DNA of 64,000 nt from Saururus chinensis (GCA_035235625.1 CP141145.1:42388668-42452667); one strand, 5' to 3'; positions 1-13,076 are shown, numbered from the stretch's first letter. Notes: generated from the letters alone by a model not told the origin. Program-made: numbers and translations.

Positions 1-1096
1 CTAAATTAACAAAAAATAAAGAAAAATAGTATAAGAATAAATTAAAAAAATAGTTATTTGATCAATTAAATTTTAATGAGAATATTTCTAGAATACCTAA
101 CTTTTAAATGTTTATTTCTGTAATATTATAATGTGCATATGTACCCCCTATGTTATATGGCCCATCATGTCTAACTATATTGTGGGCCTACACCCTCATC
201 TTCTAAACCTTTAATATATATTAAAAATTATTAAATTTGATAAGATATTATTATAACAATTCTCTTAAGGACATAATAGATAATAAAAAGTTATAAATGA
301 ATATATAACACCAACATTAGTAGCACATGTTAACTAGGAGGCGGTTGAGTATGTGATTCTTATATGAGGACTCTTTCATAAAACTTTTAAAAGAGATGAG
401 AATGTTATAAATAAACTCAAATTCGGGTCAACTTTTTGTGTAGTACATTAGGCTCATCATTATTGTGTATTAAAAATGTAAGTCATACAAACTATTGCTC
501 CTTCTATCTTAAAATAAGTGTTTTAAAATAAGTTCATTTTTTAAACAAACAAGACACTTTATATGATGAATACGGTGGAGAAGCCCATAAGTTAGATGTA
601 TAAGTACATGCATAATTATGGAGCACTATATGTAAAAAAAAATTTATGTAAATTGTATAGACCCACTTGTATTGATCTCATATAATTTAAAAAATTACTT
701 TTAGTATAACAAAAACATTGTCAACTTTAAACCTTTATAGAAGTCGGGTTTGAAATTTATTTTTTAGAATTTTTTTGGTTAAAAAATAATTTTTAAATAA
801 AAATTGAGAAATTAGTATAGTATAGATATTCATTGGTTTTATTAATACGATGCGATCGATATATATCGATTTTTTGTGTGGGGGGTATACCACTCCTACA
901 TAGTATTAGTCATCACCGATACATGTACGTATCTATCAATCGCACCTGCATCGACCAATATGACAGTTTATGCATGGTCCCACCATATTTTATCATGTTA
1001 TAAGGTTTATAATATTTTAAATAATTTTTTAATATTGTAATATGTATAGTATATAGGAATATTTTAAGTACTTATGAACATTAACACCAACCCATC
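1..1096. other. AT-rich intergenic DNA with a dispersed repeat
   Basis: No coding signal is visible. Bases about 580-905 are repeated in inverted orientation at about 1645-1990; both copies carry the phrase GGAGCACTATATGTAAAA and end in TATCGAT-rich sequence. Because the hAT-like element begins between the two copies, they are best read as independent insertions of one repeat family rather than the ends of one element. Confidence 0.5.
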
Positions 1097-1154
1097 TACT
1101 CTTTCTGTCCGAAATTAATAACTTCATTTAGGAACAAAATTTGTTCCATATTAA
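1097..1154. repeat. Left half of a short inverted-repeat element (MITE) split by the hAT-like insertion
   Basis: This stretch resembles the left half of the complete copy at 26941-27133 (shared phrases CATATTAATA and ACTTCATTT/GCTTCATTT). The matching right half resumes at 11595 after the 10.4-kb insertion, so the element was present before the insertion. Confidence 0.55.
1147..1154. repeat. Left 8-bp target-site duplication of the hAT-like element
   Basis: CATATTAA lies directly before the TAGGG terminus and is repeated at 11595-11602 directly after the right terminus. Confidence 0.7.
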
Positions 1155-1994
1155 TAGGGCTGGTAATCGGGCCGGGCTTGGGCCCACCCGGGCCCGTTTG
1201 TTTAGAGCCCTAGCTTGTTAAGCCCGACTACTCACAAGCCATTTAAAGGCAAATGTTCATGAACCAGTCATGGGCTCTTAACGTGCTATAACTACATTTA
1301 ACTCAAAAAGAAATATTTTTGACCTCATAGTAAGATGTAACTTGAATATATCGTAAATTGTGATTATTGGGGTCAAATATTAATTGAAAATTATTATTTT
1401 ATTATTTTTTAAATAAAAAATAAATATAAAATTTTAAATCCTATTTTGATATGAAACCATCTCAATAGATTAGGCCTACTTAATGGATTTTCTAAAGGGG
1501 TTTCAATTTCCCTTGCCTAATGTAGTTATTGTTTCATATTTTTTTAATTAGCTCCTATGCATCAAATTGCTACGAGTCAATCAATGGTGTAATTTCAATT
1601 GTTACAAGGTCAAAGGCGATTTAGATGTTATGTAATATTTAAAATGCACTTAAAAACATAAAAGACCGTATCGGCCGATATATATCAATAAAATTTTGAT
1701 TGTTACCAAAAGTTGATACGTATCACACGTACCGTATCAATATGACTGATATGTATCGATATAGTATTAACAAATATTTTTTATTAAAAAAATAATTTTA
1801 AAAATTTTTTTCTTAAAAAAATACAATTCAAACCCAACTTCTTTAAAAGTTTAAGTTTTTGTTATATTAAAAAATAATATTTTTAAAGTTATATGAAATC
1901 AATACAGGTAGGTCCATATAATTTACATAATTATTTTTTTACATATAGTGCTCCACAACTATGCATTTATTTAAACATATAATTATGACTCATG

Positions 1995-3705
1995 GTCTTA
2001 TTATGCTTTAAAAGAAGCATTATAATAATATATTATTAATTATAATACTTTCATGTTTATAAAAGTGTTTATGCCTGTTTTGGCGCATACGAAGTATATC
2101 ATTGACACGTACCTATATCTATAGTCATCAATACTGTCATTCGTATTGATATGACATTCCATGCTTGAGGATGAAAAAAATACTTTGAAAGCTAAATTAT
2201 GAATTAGAAGAGTGAATTTGAAAGTTAAGTTGGCATCCCAAAAAAGAGTTGCCTTTGATCTTGTTGACGCTTTATACCAAAACAAAGTTGACATAGATTG
2301 AAATGATCCACTTATTATCTTATTCACCATTGCCATATGAGTGTGGATTCTTTTAAGCCATGTGATTGCACTGTCTCGATAACAATGAAAATATTTTGTA
2401 CATAATATAGCTTTTGAACTATTATAGTTCATTCTTCTCTAGGCATAAGTATCATTTTGAAATTACATACAAACTTCCCATACTCTGACTAGCACGACTC
2501 TCTTCTACTTCAATAGCTATACCTAGTCTTCTGATCAAATCTTGTTTCAATGTTTTCATTCTTTTATCTGGGCTAGTAACTACTTAAAACTGAGAAATGC
2601 AGCTATTATCTTCTTAAAAACCAACAATCAGTGTGCCCAGCAACAAAAGCATTATCCATAACACACAAGACAACTTGTTTGATAATAAGATCGAATCACA
2701 ACTTCTGCATATCATAATAAGAGTTGCGGAGCTCTATATGGGCGAGAAGGGCCTGCTCTTTTAGCTCAACAAATTTGTGTATGCCTCCATATTTATCATC
2801 ATCGGAGGGTGGATCCTCTTCGGCTTCATTGGTCCCTCAATCAGATTCTACCAGCTCGACACTCCTCCATTGGCCCCGACATCCATCTTCAGTGGCTCAT
2901 AGACAAAATGAACATGTCATACTATCTATAAATCAAACAAGAGTGCTTTTGTTTCGCCCTCCATTTTATTTACATTTCTAATCCATTAAATTCTACCACT
3001 AACAGCTAACAAGATTGAAAAGAGTGGAAGATGTTAATACCATTTTTTCCATCACTCCTTGATGTTTTTAAAAAAGATTGCAAAAGCTATTAATGATTTG
3101 TAATAGCTCGATTTTCCTCAATCTACCACGAGTGACACGGATGGCTTCTTCCATGACAATCTCCTGTGGGGGAGGGCTTGCATTTCCATCAGTCACAGTA
3201 AGAGTAAGAGTTGTATTGGTATGAATCATTTTAGTCTCAAAGTATGGCAGTCAGCTGCTGGCTGCTAGCTTCTGATTGGCTCTTAGCTGGGGATTGTACC
3301 TAGGTGGCAACTGGAGGCTTTGGAGATGGTGGCAATGGGTTTGGATCAGCAATGGGCTCCTGCTGCTTAATTGTTGCAGTAGAGGTGAGTAGCACTTGTG
3401 ATGTTGACTACTGGGACTGCTGTGAAGATGGCTGACAAGTTGATGGTGATGCAGCTGGACGAGTTGATAGAGCAGGAGGAGGAGGTGGTGATCTTAGCAC
3501 CCCAGCTTGCTACTGTTGCTACAACAAACGCAGTTAAATAGTGATTTAGAAAAACAAATAAGTAATTCGTTAATATCGTGTAACCACTAACACACTAATA
3601 GCTTATAACTTCGTGAAAACATAGAGCCAAAAAGAAAATGATCATGTCACATATTCAGCAACAAACAATACAAAAATTTAACATGTCAAACTGAACTTAG
3701 TTTTG
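1995..3705. other. Interior of the hAT-like element, no intact gene
   Basis: Only short ORFs are present. On the minus strand about 3050-3540 there is a broken proline/serine-rich reading stretch that might be transposase N-terminal or UTR debris, but I recognise no domain. Confidence 0.35.
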
Positions 3706-4537
3706 TTTGTTATTTTTGTACCTTTGCAAATATTGTGATGAAAAATTTTACTGAAATAATTATGATCGAATCAAGCAAGTCACTCTGTCTTTAAGACAGA
3801 ATTCGTTCTCCTTAATGGTACTTAGAACTCTTGGGCGTCTGCCTCCCAGGATAAGACAATCAACCACGCACTATTGGAGCACCTCTAACATAGTGTATGC
3901 AGCAAACCACAGTATATATGTTCTCACAGAAATGGAAACGGACAAAAATCTAATGTCGGATTAGTGCAGAAATCGTTTTCCATGATTTTATAGGAAATTT
4001 GTTCAAACAGATACGTCCATCCGTTAACGGATACATTCTTTAGTGAAAACAAACCGAAACCCATTTTGGTTAATAGAAAACCAAACTAAATGAATTTGTT
4101 TCAAAATAATTATCTTGTTGACCCAACCCAACCCTACCCAACCGGTACAAACCGAACCAAACCGAGTCAGCCAGACAATAGCGGTGACACACGCATGTGG
4201 GTTAGCCCACCTAGGTGTATTGCTCCAACATTCCCCCCCCCCCCCCCCCACAAAAGTGGGTTGGCCCAATGGCCTAACTTGAAAGGCCAAACTAATGCTT
4301 TATATACCAACATCATCACCTTCTTCTAGGCGATGTGAGATTATTCACTCCAACTAATTCACATGCGTGATTCTCATTCAACACAAAGTGGGCTTGGGCT
4401 CTCTACCATATGGGCTTAACCCACTTAAGTAATATGGGTTTGACCTACATAAATATTATGGGCTTAGCCCATGTAAATAATATACCCACCTTAATGATAT
4501 GGGCTTAACCAATTTAATATAATGCCTACTTCTAACA
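3706..4537. repeat. Direct repeat, copy 1 (about 0.83 kb)
   Basis: The sequence from TGTTATTTTTGTACC to CTTCTAACA matches the copy at 5661-10027 (itself broken by the solo LTR), with shared phrases such as GATCGAATCAAGCAAGTCAC and CTCTTGGGCGT. Its ends, TGTTA and TAACA, are inverted relative to each other as in LTRs, but no primer binding site or polypurine tract is visible beside the copies. It contains a 17-C run at 4233-4249. Confidence 0.7.
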
Positions 4538-5089
4538 ATCCCCTACATGAATGAGAATTGGCTGGATAACTATGCAAAATAATGCAGATAAATCGTAAAT
4601 GCAATATTGAAAAGACCATGCATGAGGGATAGGTAGATTTTGGCTTTGAACCTTCCCTTTAGAAAACTATCAGGTCTACTGGCTAATCAATGAACGTGAT
4701 GTCTTGAACTGTTTAACCATTTGTATAAACCAAGATAATAGAATTCACATAATCACTTCTCAGACACACTGTGGTTCTCATGATTGTATTCATTTTGGCC
4801 TTGAACAAACCTGGTTTTTATAAGTGCTCTAGAAGATTTAACCATAAAATCCTCATAAAAGCGGCCCCTTCACACTCATATAGGTTAAGTGTGGTAAGAT
4901 AGAACAACATTTTTTGTTGTCATCATTTGAAATCCACACCATTGAACTTTTCTGGTTGTTCTCATTTAATTTGAAGAGGAGCATTCACCGGAGTGGGCAT
5001 GGGTGCCGAAGTCAAGTTGGTACCATCAGCAACCATTTCTATTCCAATGAACATAAGATTATCTCAGCAAAAAAAAATACCTGTAAAAA

Positions 5090-5640
5090 AAATTTAATGC
5101 AACCTAGTAAAGTTCGAGAAATTACAGATAATTTAGTAAAGTTCGAAAATTTATACCTAGGCGAGTGCTAAAAATTACATACAAAACTATAAAGTTCAAA
5201 AATTTACACACAATAGAATTTTAAAAAAATACATAACACAGTGAAATTCCAAAATTACATATAGCACAATAATTGTTTGTATATTTACAAACAGAATTGT
5301 AATATATTAGAATTTTCAAACAGAACTATAAATTTTCGAAAAATTGCACACAGAACAGTAACTTGCAGGAAATTTACATATAGAACAATAATCTTTCAAA
5401 CTTTATGCCCAAAATAGTAAAATTTCAGGAATTTACACCCAGAATAGTAGAATTCGAAGAAATGATGCCCATAATAGTAAAAATCTAGAAATTTATGCAC
5501 AATATGGAAAATTTTCAAAATTTGACATGCAGAACTGTTAAATTCTGAAAATTCTTAAATGAACACTAAATTTTCAAAGTTCACATGATATAACTTATAA
5601 ATTTACCATTTTACATGCAAAATAGTAAAGTACGCAAATA
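5090..5640. repeat. Degenerate tandem repeat, about 36-bp period
   Basis: Roughly 15 diverged units of the type (A)AATTTACACACAGAACAGTAA follow each other between the two 0.83-kb direct repeats. No coding potential is seen. Confidence 0.6.
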
Positions 5641-6414
5641 TGTAAAAAATTCTGTCTTAAGATTGTTATTTTCGTACCTTTACAAATAGTGATGAGAAAT
5701 CTTACTGGAATAATTCTGATCGAATCAAGCAAGTCACTCTGTCCTTAAGACAGAATTTACCCTCCTTAACAATGCTTAGGACTCTTGGGCGTTTGCCTCC
5801 CAGGATAAGACGATCAACCACGTACTGTTGGAGCACCTCCAACACAATACATACAATGAACCATAGTATGTATGCTCTCACATAAATGGAAACAGACGGA
5901 AATCCAATGTCGGATTAGTACAGAAATCGTTTTCCATAATTTTATAGGAAATCTTGTTGAAGACAACCTTTCCTGTTCAAACAGATGCATCCATTTGTTA
6001 ATGAACACATTCTTTAGTGAAAATAAACCAGACTCATTTTGGTTAATAGAAAACTAAACCAAATAAATAGAAAACCAAACTAAATGAATTTATCTCAAAA
6101 TTAATATCTTGTTGACACAACCCGACACAACAGGCCGCCGCGCGTGTGAACCAAACCGGGCTGGATGGAGGCTGCGGCGGCACGCACATGTGGGTTAGCC
6201 CACCTAGGTGCATTGGTTCAACATCTCTCTCCCCAATAAAAGTAGGTTGGCCTAAGGACCTAACTTGAAAGACCAAACTAATGCCTTATATACTAATACC
6301 ATCACCTTCTTCTAGGTGATGTAAAACTATTCACTCCTTCAACTAATTTATATGCATGATTCTCATTCAACAAAAAGTAGGCTTGGGCTCTCTACCATAT
6401 GAGCTTGACCCACT

Positions 6415-6419
6415 TAAGT
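6415..6419. repeat. Left 5-bp target-site duplication of solo LTR A
   Basis: TAAGT directly precedes the TG terminus and recurs at 9916-9920 directly after the CA terminus. Confidence 0.9.
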
Positions 6420-7039
6420 TGTCACGCCCCGGCGATGCCCGACCTGAGCCGAACTCGGTCCAGGGCCCGGTCAAGCGCGCGGGGGCGACGAAGTGAAAAT
6501 TGAGAAATGATCTAGCGGAAGACTTAATCCCTAACCACGGGCGATTAACAGAAACACGGAGTGCGCACAATCCTTTGAGCAAGAGTAAATAAAAAGGAAG
6601 ACAAGGTGTTGCTTATCACAAAGTAAACAACAATCTCAAACCCACAAGCTTAGTTTAAGTAAAGCCCACACCAGCTCAAAATAAGTCATAATCATCACAA
6701 CTGTAGTATATGACATAAATCCAAAACAAGAACCCTACACAAAGGTTCTAACATAAAACATGAAACAAACGAAAGTAAGTCACGCAACGATCTCCATCAT
6801 CACACCCAAGCTACCTCTGACCTTTCCTCAAAGAGGCAATCCTGTCCGTCTGCGTGTCGCACCACGCAGCCCCAAATCAAAACACAAAAAGAGGGGTGAG
6901 TTTAACAAACTCAGCAATGGTTTTAATATCACTGTCAACGTTGAAAATACGATAGCATCATAATGAGATCGTTCAAATCAAAGATTTACATGGTGCATCA
7001 CTTTCTGATCACACATTCATATCACCTAACACTGCATCA

Positions 7040-7450
7040 TAATGCATAATTCAACCTGTATGGATGTATCTCTAACAAGCATATTCCCACATGCATTCAC
7101 ATCATAACCAATCCCGCATGGATGTATCTCTAACATACATATTCTCACATTCATAATATCATCACAACCTGCATGGATGTATCTCTAACATACATATCCC
7201 ACATGCATAATATCATCACAACCTGCATGGATGTATCTCTAACATACATATTCCCACATGCATAATATTATTACAACCTGCATGGATGTATCTCTAACAT
7301 ACATACTCCCACATGCATAGTATAAAATCAAACTGCATGGATGTATCTCAAACATACACATTCCACATGCATAATATCAAAATCAACATGCTTGGATGTA
7401 TCTCTAACATACATATTCTCACATGCATAATACCATCACAACCTCCATCA
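7040..7450. repeat. Tandem array in LTR A, 7 units of about 55 bp
   Basis: Units contain GCATGGATGTATCTCTAACA followed by TACATATTCCCACATGC; ATGTAT and ATACAT can pair around CTCTAAC, so each unit can fold into a small hairpin. LTR B has 6 units at the same place. Confidence 0.85.
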
Positions 7451-9485
7451 TGGAGTAATCACACATAAATGTCACACAGACGGGAGCATGAACAAGGCCA
7501 CGAAGGCGTGTCATGGTCCAAAATTCTACACAAGAATTCAAGAAAGATCAGGGTTGTCAATCCCTAATACTGCTCGCCCTGGACGATCCTGGCCAAGGAT
7601 GTCTCATTCTCACACAGAGAATCTAGAGCAAGGGTGTTCGCCTAGGGACATCTCCTGCGGAGGGAAGAGCCCAAGTTCTCACACAGAGAACCCTAGAACA
7701 CGTGGTAGCAGGGTGCACATGGCATACCACACTGGATTCTCAGGGTCCAGATGACACACATAATAATATTCTCACATATCCGCAAGACAAGTACACAACT
7801 CGTCCCCACATCATTCCATTTAACAAGACTCAACCCGGGGAGTGCACTCGTTCCACACAGGAACTTCAAATCGTTCCACACAGGAACTTCAAATCGTCCC
7901 ACACAGGAACTTCAAATCAAAATATGTCCTTTCAGACCAATCAACTTGCGATTAATCCACGACCGATCAATCCAGCACACAATTCCATCACATTGCATCC
8001 AATCGGTCAAATTCGATTAATCACGATGAAGCCTCAATTAAAAATCCATTTTCATGATGCGTGCAACATGGTACATGCGTGGGCAAAGCATACATGAATC
8101 CTAATCCATGATAAGTGCTCTCACCAGCCCCTAATGCATCATTCATAACCACAATATTAAGCTTTAACATCATCATTTAACCCCACATGTGTGTGTATCT
8201 AGTAGAAGCATTTCACATAATACATGCCATCATGCTTGAAATTAAACTCACTACCACACTACACATGTGAATTTCCATCTAAACATGAATTCCAGCGGAA
8301 ATCATAGGAGAAGAATCGTTGAAATCATAGCTAGATTCAAAACTCAACCACAAAGGCTAAACACATATAACATCACTCATTTCATCGTTGAGTCATGGCA
8401 TTCACCAATATTCACACACCATTAACCACAATCTATCATGACAAACCAGTCCAACAATGATTGTAGTCCTACTGAAAATATGCTTAACCAAATGGAAACA
8501 ACTATTCATAATTTCAAAATAACGATTCCAACATCATGCCACAAAACATAAGTCATTCCACCATTTCTAAGCATATATTTCAACTCCATAAACTTAATAT
8601 CATGCATTTTCAATAGCCTAACATAGCTTAAAACACTCCACATTCATATAAAATTGGCAAGCTAAAGTGGAATCATCAAAATAGACATCATATACACAAC
8701 ATACAATTTTCTGTGTAGCTGATCGATCGCCCTTCAGGCCGTTCAATCGGTTACACGCAAAAATTTGAAATTTACAGTTCAGCCGATTGATCGCCCTGCA
8801 GGGCCGATCGATTGCCAACACGGCAGAACAGTCATCTTCTTCCTTTCGCAAATCCAAACCGAAACACCATAGATAGCACTTCAAATCCACATCTAACACC
8901 CTAATCATCATCAAAAGTCCTCCTTAACTTCCAGAATATCAAACCAAACCATAATAATGCAAAACCCTAAGAAATTGGGATTAAATAATTCTATTTTCTA
9001 ATCTTACCATTAACACACTAAATCAAGCAAACTATTTTGAAATAAGCCAAAAATGGAGAGTTTTACCATGGATAAACAGAGATTTTGAAGACCCATTACC
9101 TCAGCACTTGATTAAGCTCGGATTGAAGAGTCACCCTTCTTGAAATCCTTGAAAGCACAATGAGTTTGAATTAAACTCTAATACAAATCGATTTACCCAA
9201 AAAATCTCTAATTAAATCTTAGATCTAGGGCTTGTTGGTAGTAAAAATCGAATTTTAAATGTTAGGGTTTGTAGTAAAACACAAATCAGTAGCTTTTGAT
9301 GGTAAAAAATAAATTGAATCATGGGGAAAATGGTAGATTTAGAAGAAATAAAGAAAAAAGCCATGGATTAGTGCTTAATTAGAGTAAGCTTACCTTAATC
9401 GGCTTCTAATTCGGGCCTAAGTGGGGATTAGGCCAGCCCTCCTTCCTTAGCCTATTCCCAAAAAAAGAAATGACTCTGGTTTGCC

Positions 9486-9493
9486 CTTTTATA
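9486..9493 (-). promoter_or_regulatory. TATA box of solo LTR A
   Basis: TATAAAAG on the minus strand, conserved at the matching place in LTR B (54640-54647). It defines the U3/R boundary of this LTR family. Confidence 0.6.
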
Positions 9494-10027
9494 GGAAGGG
9501 TTGGGGTAGGCATATGTAAGTTTTGGGGTGTAAATATGAAAAGTAGGCTAAAAGTGGTTATTTTACAAATTTAAGCACAAATTAAGCCTAATAAAATTCT
9601 AAAATTTTTTGTATGACCTTAAGTATATGTCTAGGTTTATTTGACACAAATATAAAATTTTTGACGGTGGGGCCCACAAGGGTCCCGCCAAAACCCTAAT
9701 TTTTGGGAAAATAGTGAAAATTTTGAAAAATCTCAAAAATTCACATTTGGTTTAAAATCACTTAAAACCACTAATGTTAAAGTTAATTTTGGTTAAAACC
9801 ATCACAAATACTATTTATTTACGAAATCACCGAATAAGATCAGAAAACACGTAAATCTCACGATAACCAATAATTAAAGAAAACCAAAACCGGTTTAAAG
9901 ATAAGGGTCCTTACATAAGTAATATAGGCTTGACCTACATAAATATTATGGGCTTAGCCCATGTAAATAATATACCTACCTTAATAATATGGGTTTAACC
10001 CATTTAATATAATGCCCACTTCTAACA

Positions 10028-11594
10028 TTATTTTGTTTATATTAATCTTAAGATCTATATATACAACCATATCAGTTAAACAAAGACACTATGCGACTCT
10101 ACAACCTCATACATTTCCTAAATTATAGAATTAACAAAGTAAGAAATTCCACCATAGCACTAGCAGCCAAGCCTACCTCAAAAACATCACAGATAAATAG
10201 TACAACAAAATTTCAACTGGATATAAGAAATGAGTGCTCACTTTCGAGCCAACAACAGAGTAAGAGCAATCCACACAAAGATTTAACAAATTTTTTCACT
10301 TAAAAAATTCATTTTGTCATAATTTTTGTTTATATTAAACTTGTTTTTCTAAGGTCAATATACAGCCAAATCAACTAATTAAAAGGCATATTTTAAAAAC
10401 CTTAAAAGCCGCTATGCAGCCCTTTCCAAACATAATTGGAATAATCACAAACATTTTCACAAGGTATAGAATAAACAAAGAAAGAATTTATTTTAAAATA
10501 GCATGAGCAAAGTTCTAACTCCAAAACATCATACACAGTTTAATGAATTATTCTGAAATATATAACAAAGCTATACAAATAGAAGATGCACCTCAAATGA
10601 TGCCATGTATGATCTTCTTGGTCAGATGTCTAATCTATTATGGAATATCCATACTAAATTGCTAAACAATAACTCATTAGCTCAATAGCCTGAAAATAGT
10701 TCCAGAGATAGATAAAGCAACATAAAAACCAGAAAATGGACACTAAAGAATTACATTATTACAATAAACAACTCAAACCTTCCATAAAGAACTACATCTA
10801 GGGCAGTCCGCTGTCCACCACAACAAAGTCATCCCCAAATTCTAAAAGTGAATGCTAAAACGGTCAAGGATGAAACATAATTAGCTCTCTTAAAAATAGA
10901 ATATAATTTCAAAAGTTTCAAAGAAAAAATAGATCGAAATGCAGAAAAGCTTAAAAATTGCAAGGTAAAAAAAAACAAATGAGAAACACAGATTAGAAAT
11001 CCAAAAAAATAAAAAAGATCAGAAAGCTTTCCAAAAAACGAATTGAAAAGTACAAATTTGCAAGTGTATTGATAAGAAAGCCCACATCAAAACCAAGGAT
11101 GGGTTAGAGTGAAATGCATATAGAGGGAAAAAAAATAAAAAGAGAGACAAGAAGACAGAATAACGGTCGGAGGGTAAGAGGAGATGTAGAAGAGAATACC
11201 TTGTCACAATTATTTCTCCACCAGTAGTGATATGATCTAGTCGCTATAGAGTTGAAGAGAAGGATGACCACCGTCACCAGCCTCTGGGTGTTGGAGGAGA
11301 AGTGGGAGCAGCTGTCCACATCCTCTCATCCCTCACAAGTCAGTGATCAAAGAGCATTCGGGAGCACTCGGGCGACAGTGAAGCACTCGGGTGATGGTAA
11401 AGAACTCAAGCAATTGGGTGAAAGAGTAAATTAGGATGCCAATATTCAAAAACCTAATGGGACTTATTGGGCTCTTGAGGCAAAGCCTAAACCCGATTCA
11501 CTTTACTACAGCCCGATAATAGCCCGTTTGCTAATACTCAAACGGGCTCAGGCTGGGCGGGTCAAACGGGCTCAAGGCTCGATTACTACCCTTA
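10028..11594. other. Right interior of the hAT-like element
   Basis: AT-rich sequence without a supported gene to about 11200, then GC-richer subterminal sequence and the right inverted terminus (11520-11594), rich in GGGCTC/AAACGGGC. Confidence 0.45.
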
Positions 11595-11760
11595 CATATT
11601 AATAACTTTATTTTGTTAAATTTTAGTGGTTGGGTACTTAAAAATGAGTATCATAAGCTCATTTTTCCTTCTCTTAGTTTTACTATTGAATAAAAATTAG
11701 TTTTACTATTGAATAAAAATTACCATTTTTTTAAATATTACTATTAATATAAGACAGAGA
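11595..11760. repeat. Right half of the split MITE
   Basis: Starts with the second CATATTAA duplication and continues TAACTTTATTTTG..., matching the right half of the complete copy at 26941-27133. A 23-bp phrase ending GAATAAAAATT is doubled at 11686-11720. Confidence 0.55.
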
Positions 11761-13076
11761 AATCGTTACATAAGAATGATCCAAAACATAAGGGATAAGA
11801 ATGCAGCAAGCATAGATTCTAGATATCCTCCATAAATTGTAAATATGTTGCATAAAATGAAAGGACATGCAACGCCAAGTGATTTAGCATCAAATACTTA
11901 AGCCTTTTCTCTGATTGCATCCTTTATATTGAGAAGTGCGTCAAGGTAGGAGAGGTCATTGTTAGCACCTTGTTTGGCCATGTTATCCTAGCTAGAGGAG
12001 AGGATAAAGGCGTTGGATGCTTGCCACCCTCGAAAGAACAAGCAACTGAATGAGGAACTCAAAGGCCGCCACAATCCTTATACGTAACACATGAATTTAA
12101 ATGTGTTGTTTAGGCTTTTATTGGGAGGAAAACTTATCTGCGGAATCTATTTAATTTGTAAGGTACTTACGAAAAGACATTAAAAGTGTGTTAGGGGTTG
12201 GGGTTGCATATTTTCACAATACACAAAGAATGTCTAGCCACTGCATCTCTGGATCGTAGACCATGATCTGACGGCCAAGTATCCAAAGCTGAGACCATGA
12301 TCTAACGGCCAAGTATCCAAAGCTACATTGGCAAGATTTTCCATACACAAAGGGTTAGTGGGTTACTGAGGGGGGTTTTGTGCATACTTTCATAATACAC
12401 GGGGATTACTGAGGACTGAGGGTTATGTGCATTTTGGCCGTTATTCGTAAGGATTAAGTGTAATTTACCCCAAAACGAATAAGCATAAAATTCTTCTTCA
12501 AGCATCACCTTTGTACAAAATACTATTTTATAAAAAAACACTACATAATGGTCTATCCATTAGAGACTTGATGGTTGTCCGCTGAGGAAGGAAGAACTGA
12601 AAAATTGTCCAGCTCCACATTTGAGTAGATAAAAATGTATGGACAGCCAGACAAACGACGTCTCCTTAACACTTCCACATGCCAGATTTATCATTTATCA
12701 ACGCCTAGTAATATAGAGACATATTTTCGCTTCATCCATCGAAGTAAATGGTTAAGCGCAAAAGGTCAGAGGCAATCTCATAGAAGACAACTGGACTGAT
12801 TCGAAGTTCAGAGCACCTGCCCCAAAGGGAACAACATTATCGTTGATAAAAATCCCTGTAATGTTCTTAGACAAATTTCACCACCAATTTGATGGTAATC
12901 ATCCTCCAAGACCATGAGACAGGTGTTGCTGCCCCGTAAACTTAGGGTGATAAAAAAGTCTTACCACATAGTTACATGGACAAAACTTTACTCCAGGCAT
13001 CAGTCGACCCACATCAAAATGACATTCCCGCTGTTCACCGGTGCTTAAACGCTGCCTCAAAATTAGGCTCCTCTTC
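11761..13076. other. Intergenic region downstream of the MYB gene
   Basis: No gene is visible. A 33-bp phrase with GACGGCCAAGTATCCAAAGC is tandemly doubled at about 12258-12324. The last few hundred bases before 13077 probably include the MYB 3' UTR. Confidence 0.4.

Larger units (their letters stand above)
6420..9915 (-). mobile_element. Solo LTR A of a Tekay/Del-like Ty3/gypsy element (3496 bp)
   Basis: It begins TGTCACGCCCCGG, ends GGGTCCTTACA and is flanked by perfect TAAGT duplications, with no internal domain attached. Read on the minus strand the LTR starts TGTAAGGACCC, matching the 3' LTR at 59780 that directly follows a Tekay-type pol end and polypurine tract; this fixes both orientation and family. 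It carries a minus-strand TATA box at 9486-9493, so U3 is about 0.45 kb and R-U5 about 3 kb. It is closely similar to solo LTR B (51646-55070). The short ORFs inside are not genes. A solo LTR forms by recombination between the two LTRs of a full element. Confidence 0.9.
5661..10027. repeat. Direct repeat, copy 2, interrupted by solo LTR A
   Basis: The left part (5661-6419) and right part (9916-10027) together match 3706-4537. The break falls inside the phrase CACTTAAGTAATAT of copy 1, and the 5 bases TAAGT are doubled around the inserted LTR, so copy 1 shows the pre-insertion state of this site. Confidence 0.8.
1155..11594. mobile_element. 10.4-kb hAT-like DNA transposon, degenerate, carrying nested insertions
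   Basis: The left end reads TAGGGCTGGTAATCGGGC and the reverse complement of the right end reads TAAGGGTAGTAATCGAGC; both are followed by GGGCTC/GGGCCC-rich subterminal sequence. The element is bounded by perfect 8-bp direct repeats (CATATTAA), the duplication size of the hAT superfamily, and it interrupts a MITE whose two halves flank it. Without the nested 3.5-kb solo LTR the body is about 6.9 kb. I see no intact transposase: ORFs are short and broken. A GC-rich stretch at 11240-11440 sits where hAT elements often keep a 5' exon. The superfamily call rests on ends and duplication size only. Confidence 0.7.

Noticed and set aside
580-1990. One element with long inverted ends at 580 and 1990
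   Set aside because: The left end of the hAT-like element and half of the split MITE lie between the arms, so the copies most likely inserted separately.
7040-7450. CRISPR-like array
   Set aside because: The ~55-bp units are directly contiguous without unique spacers, lie in an LTR, and the host is a plant.
7488-8097. ORFs in LTR A, and their twins in LTR B (52873-53244), as genes
   Set aside because: They lie in the non-coding R-U5 part of an LTR, differ in frame and length between copies, and have no domain.
3706-10027. A complete LTR retrotransposon with LTRs at 3.7 and 5.7 kb
   Set aside because: No primer binding site, polypurine tract, coding domain or matching flank was found; kept as a direct repeat.
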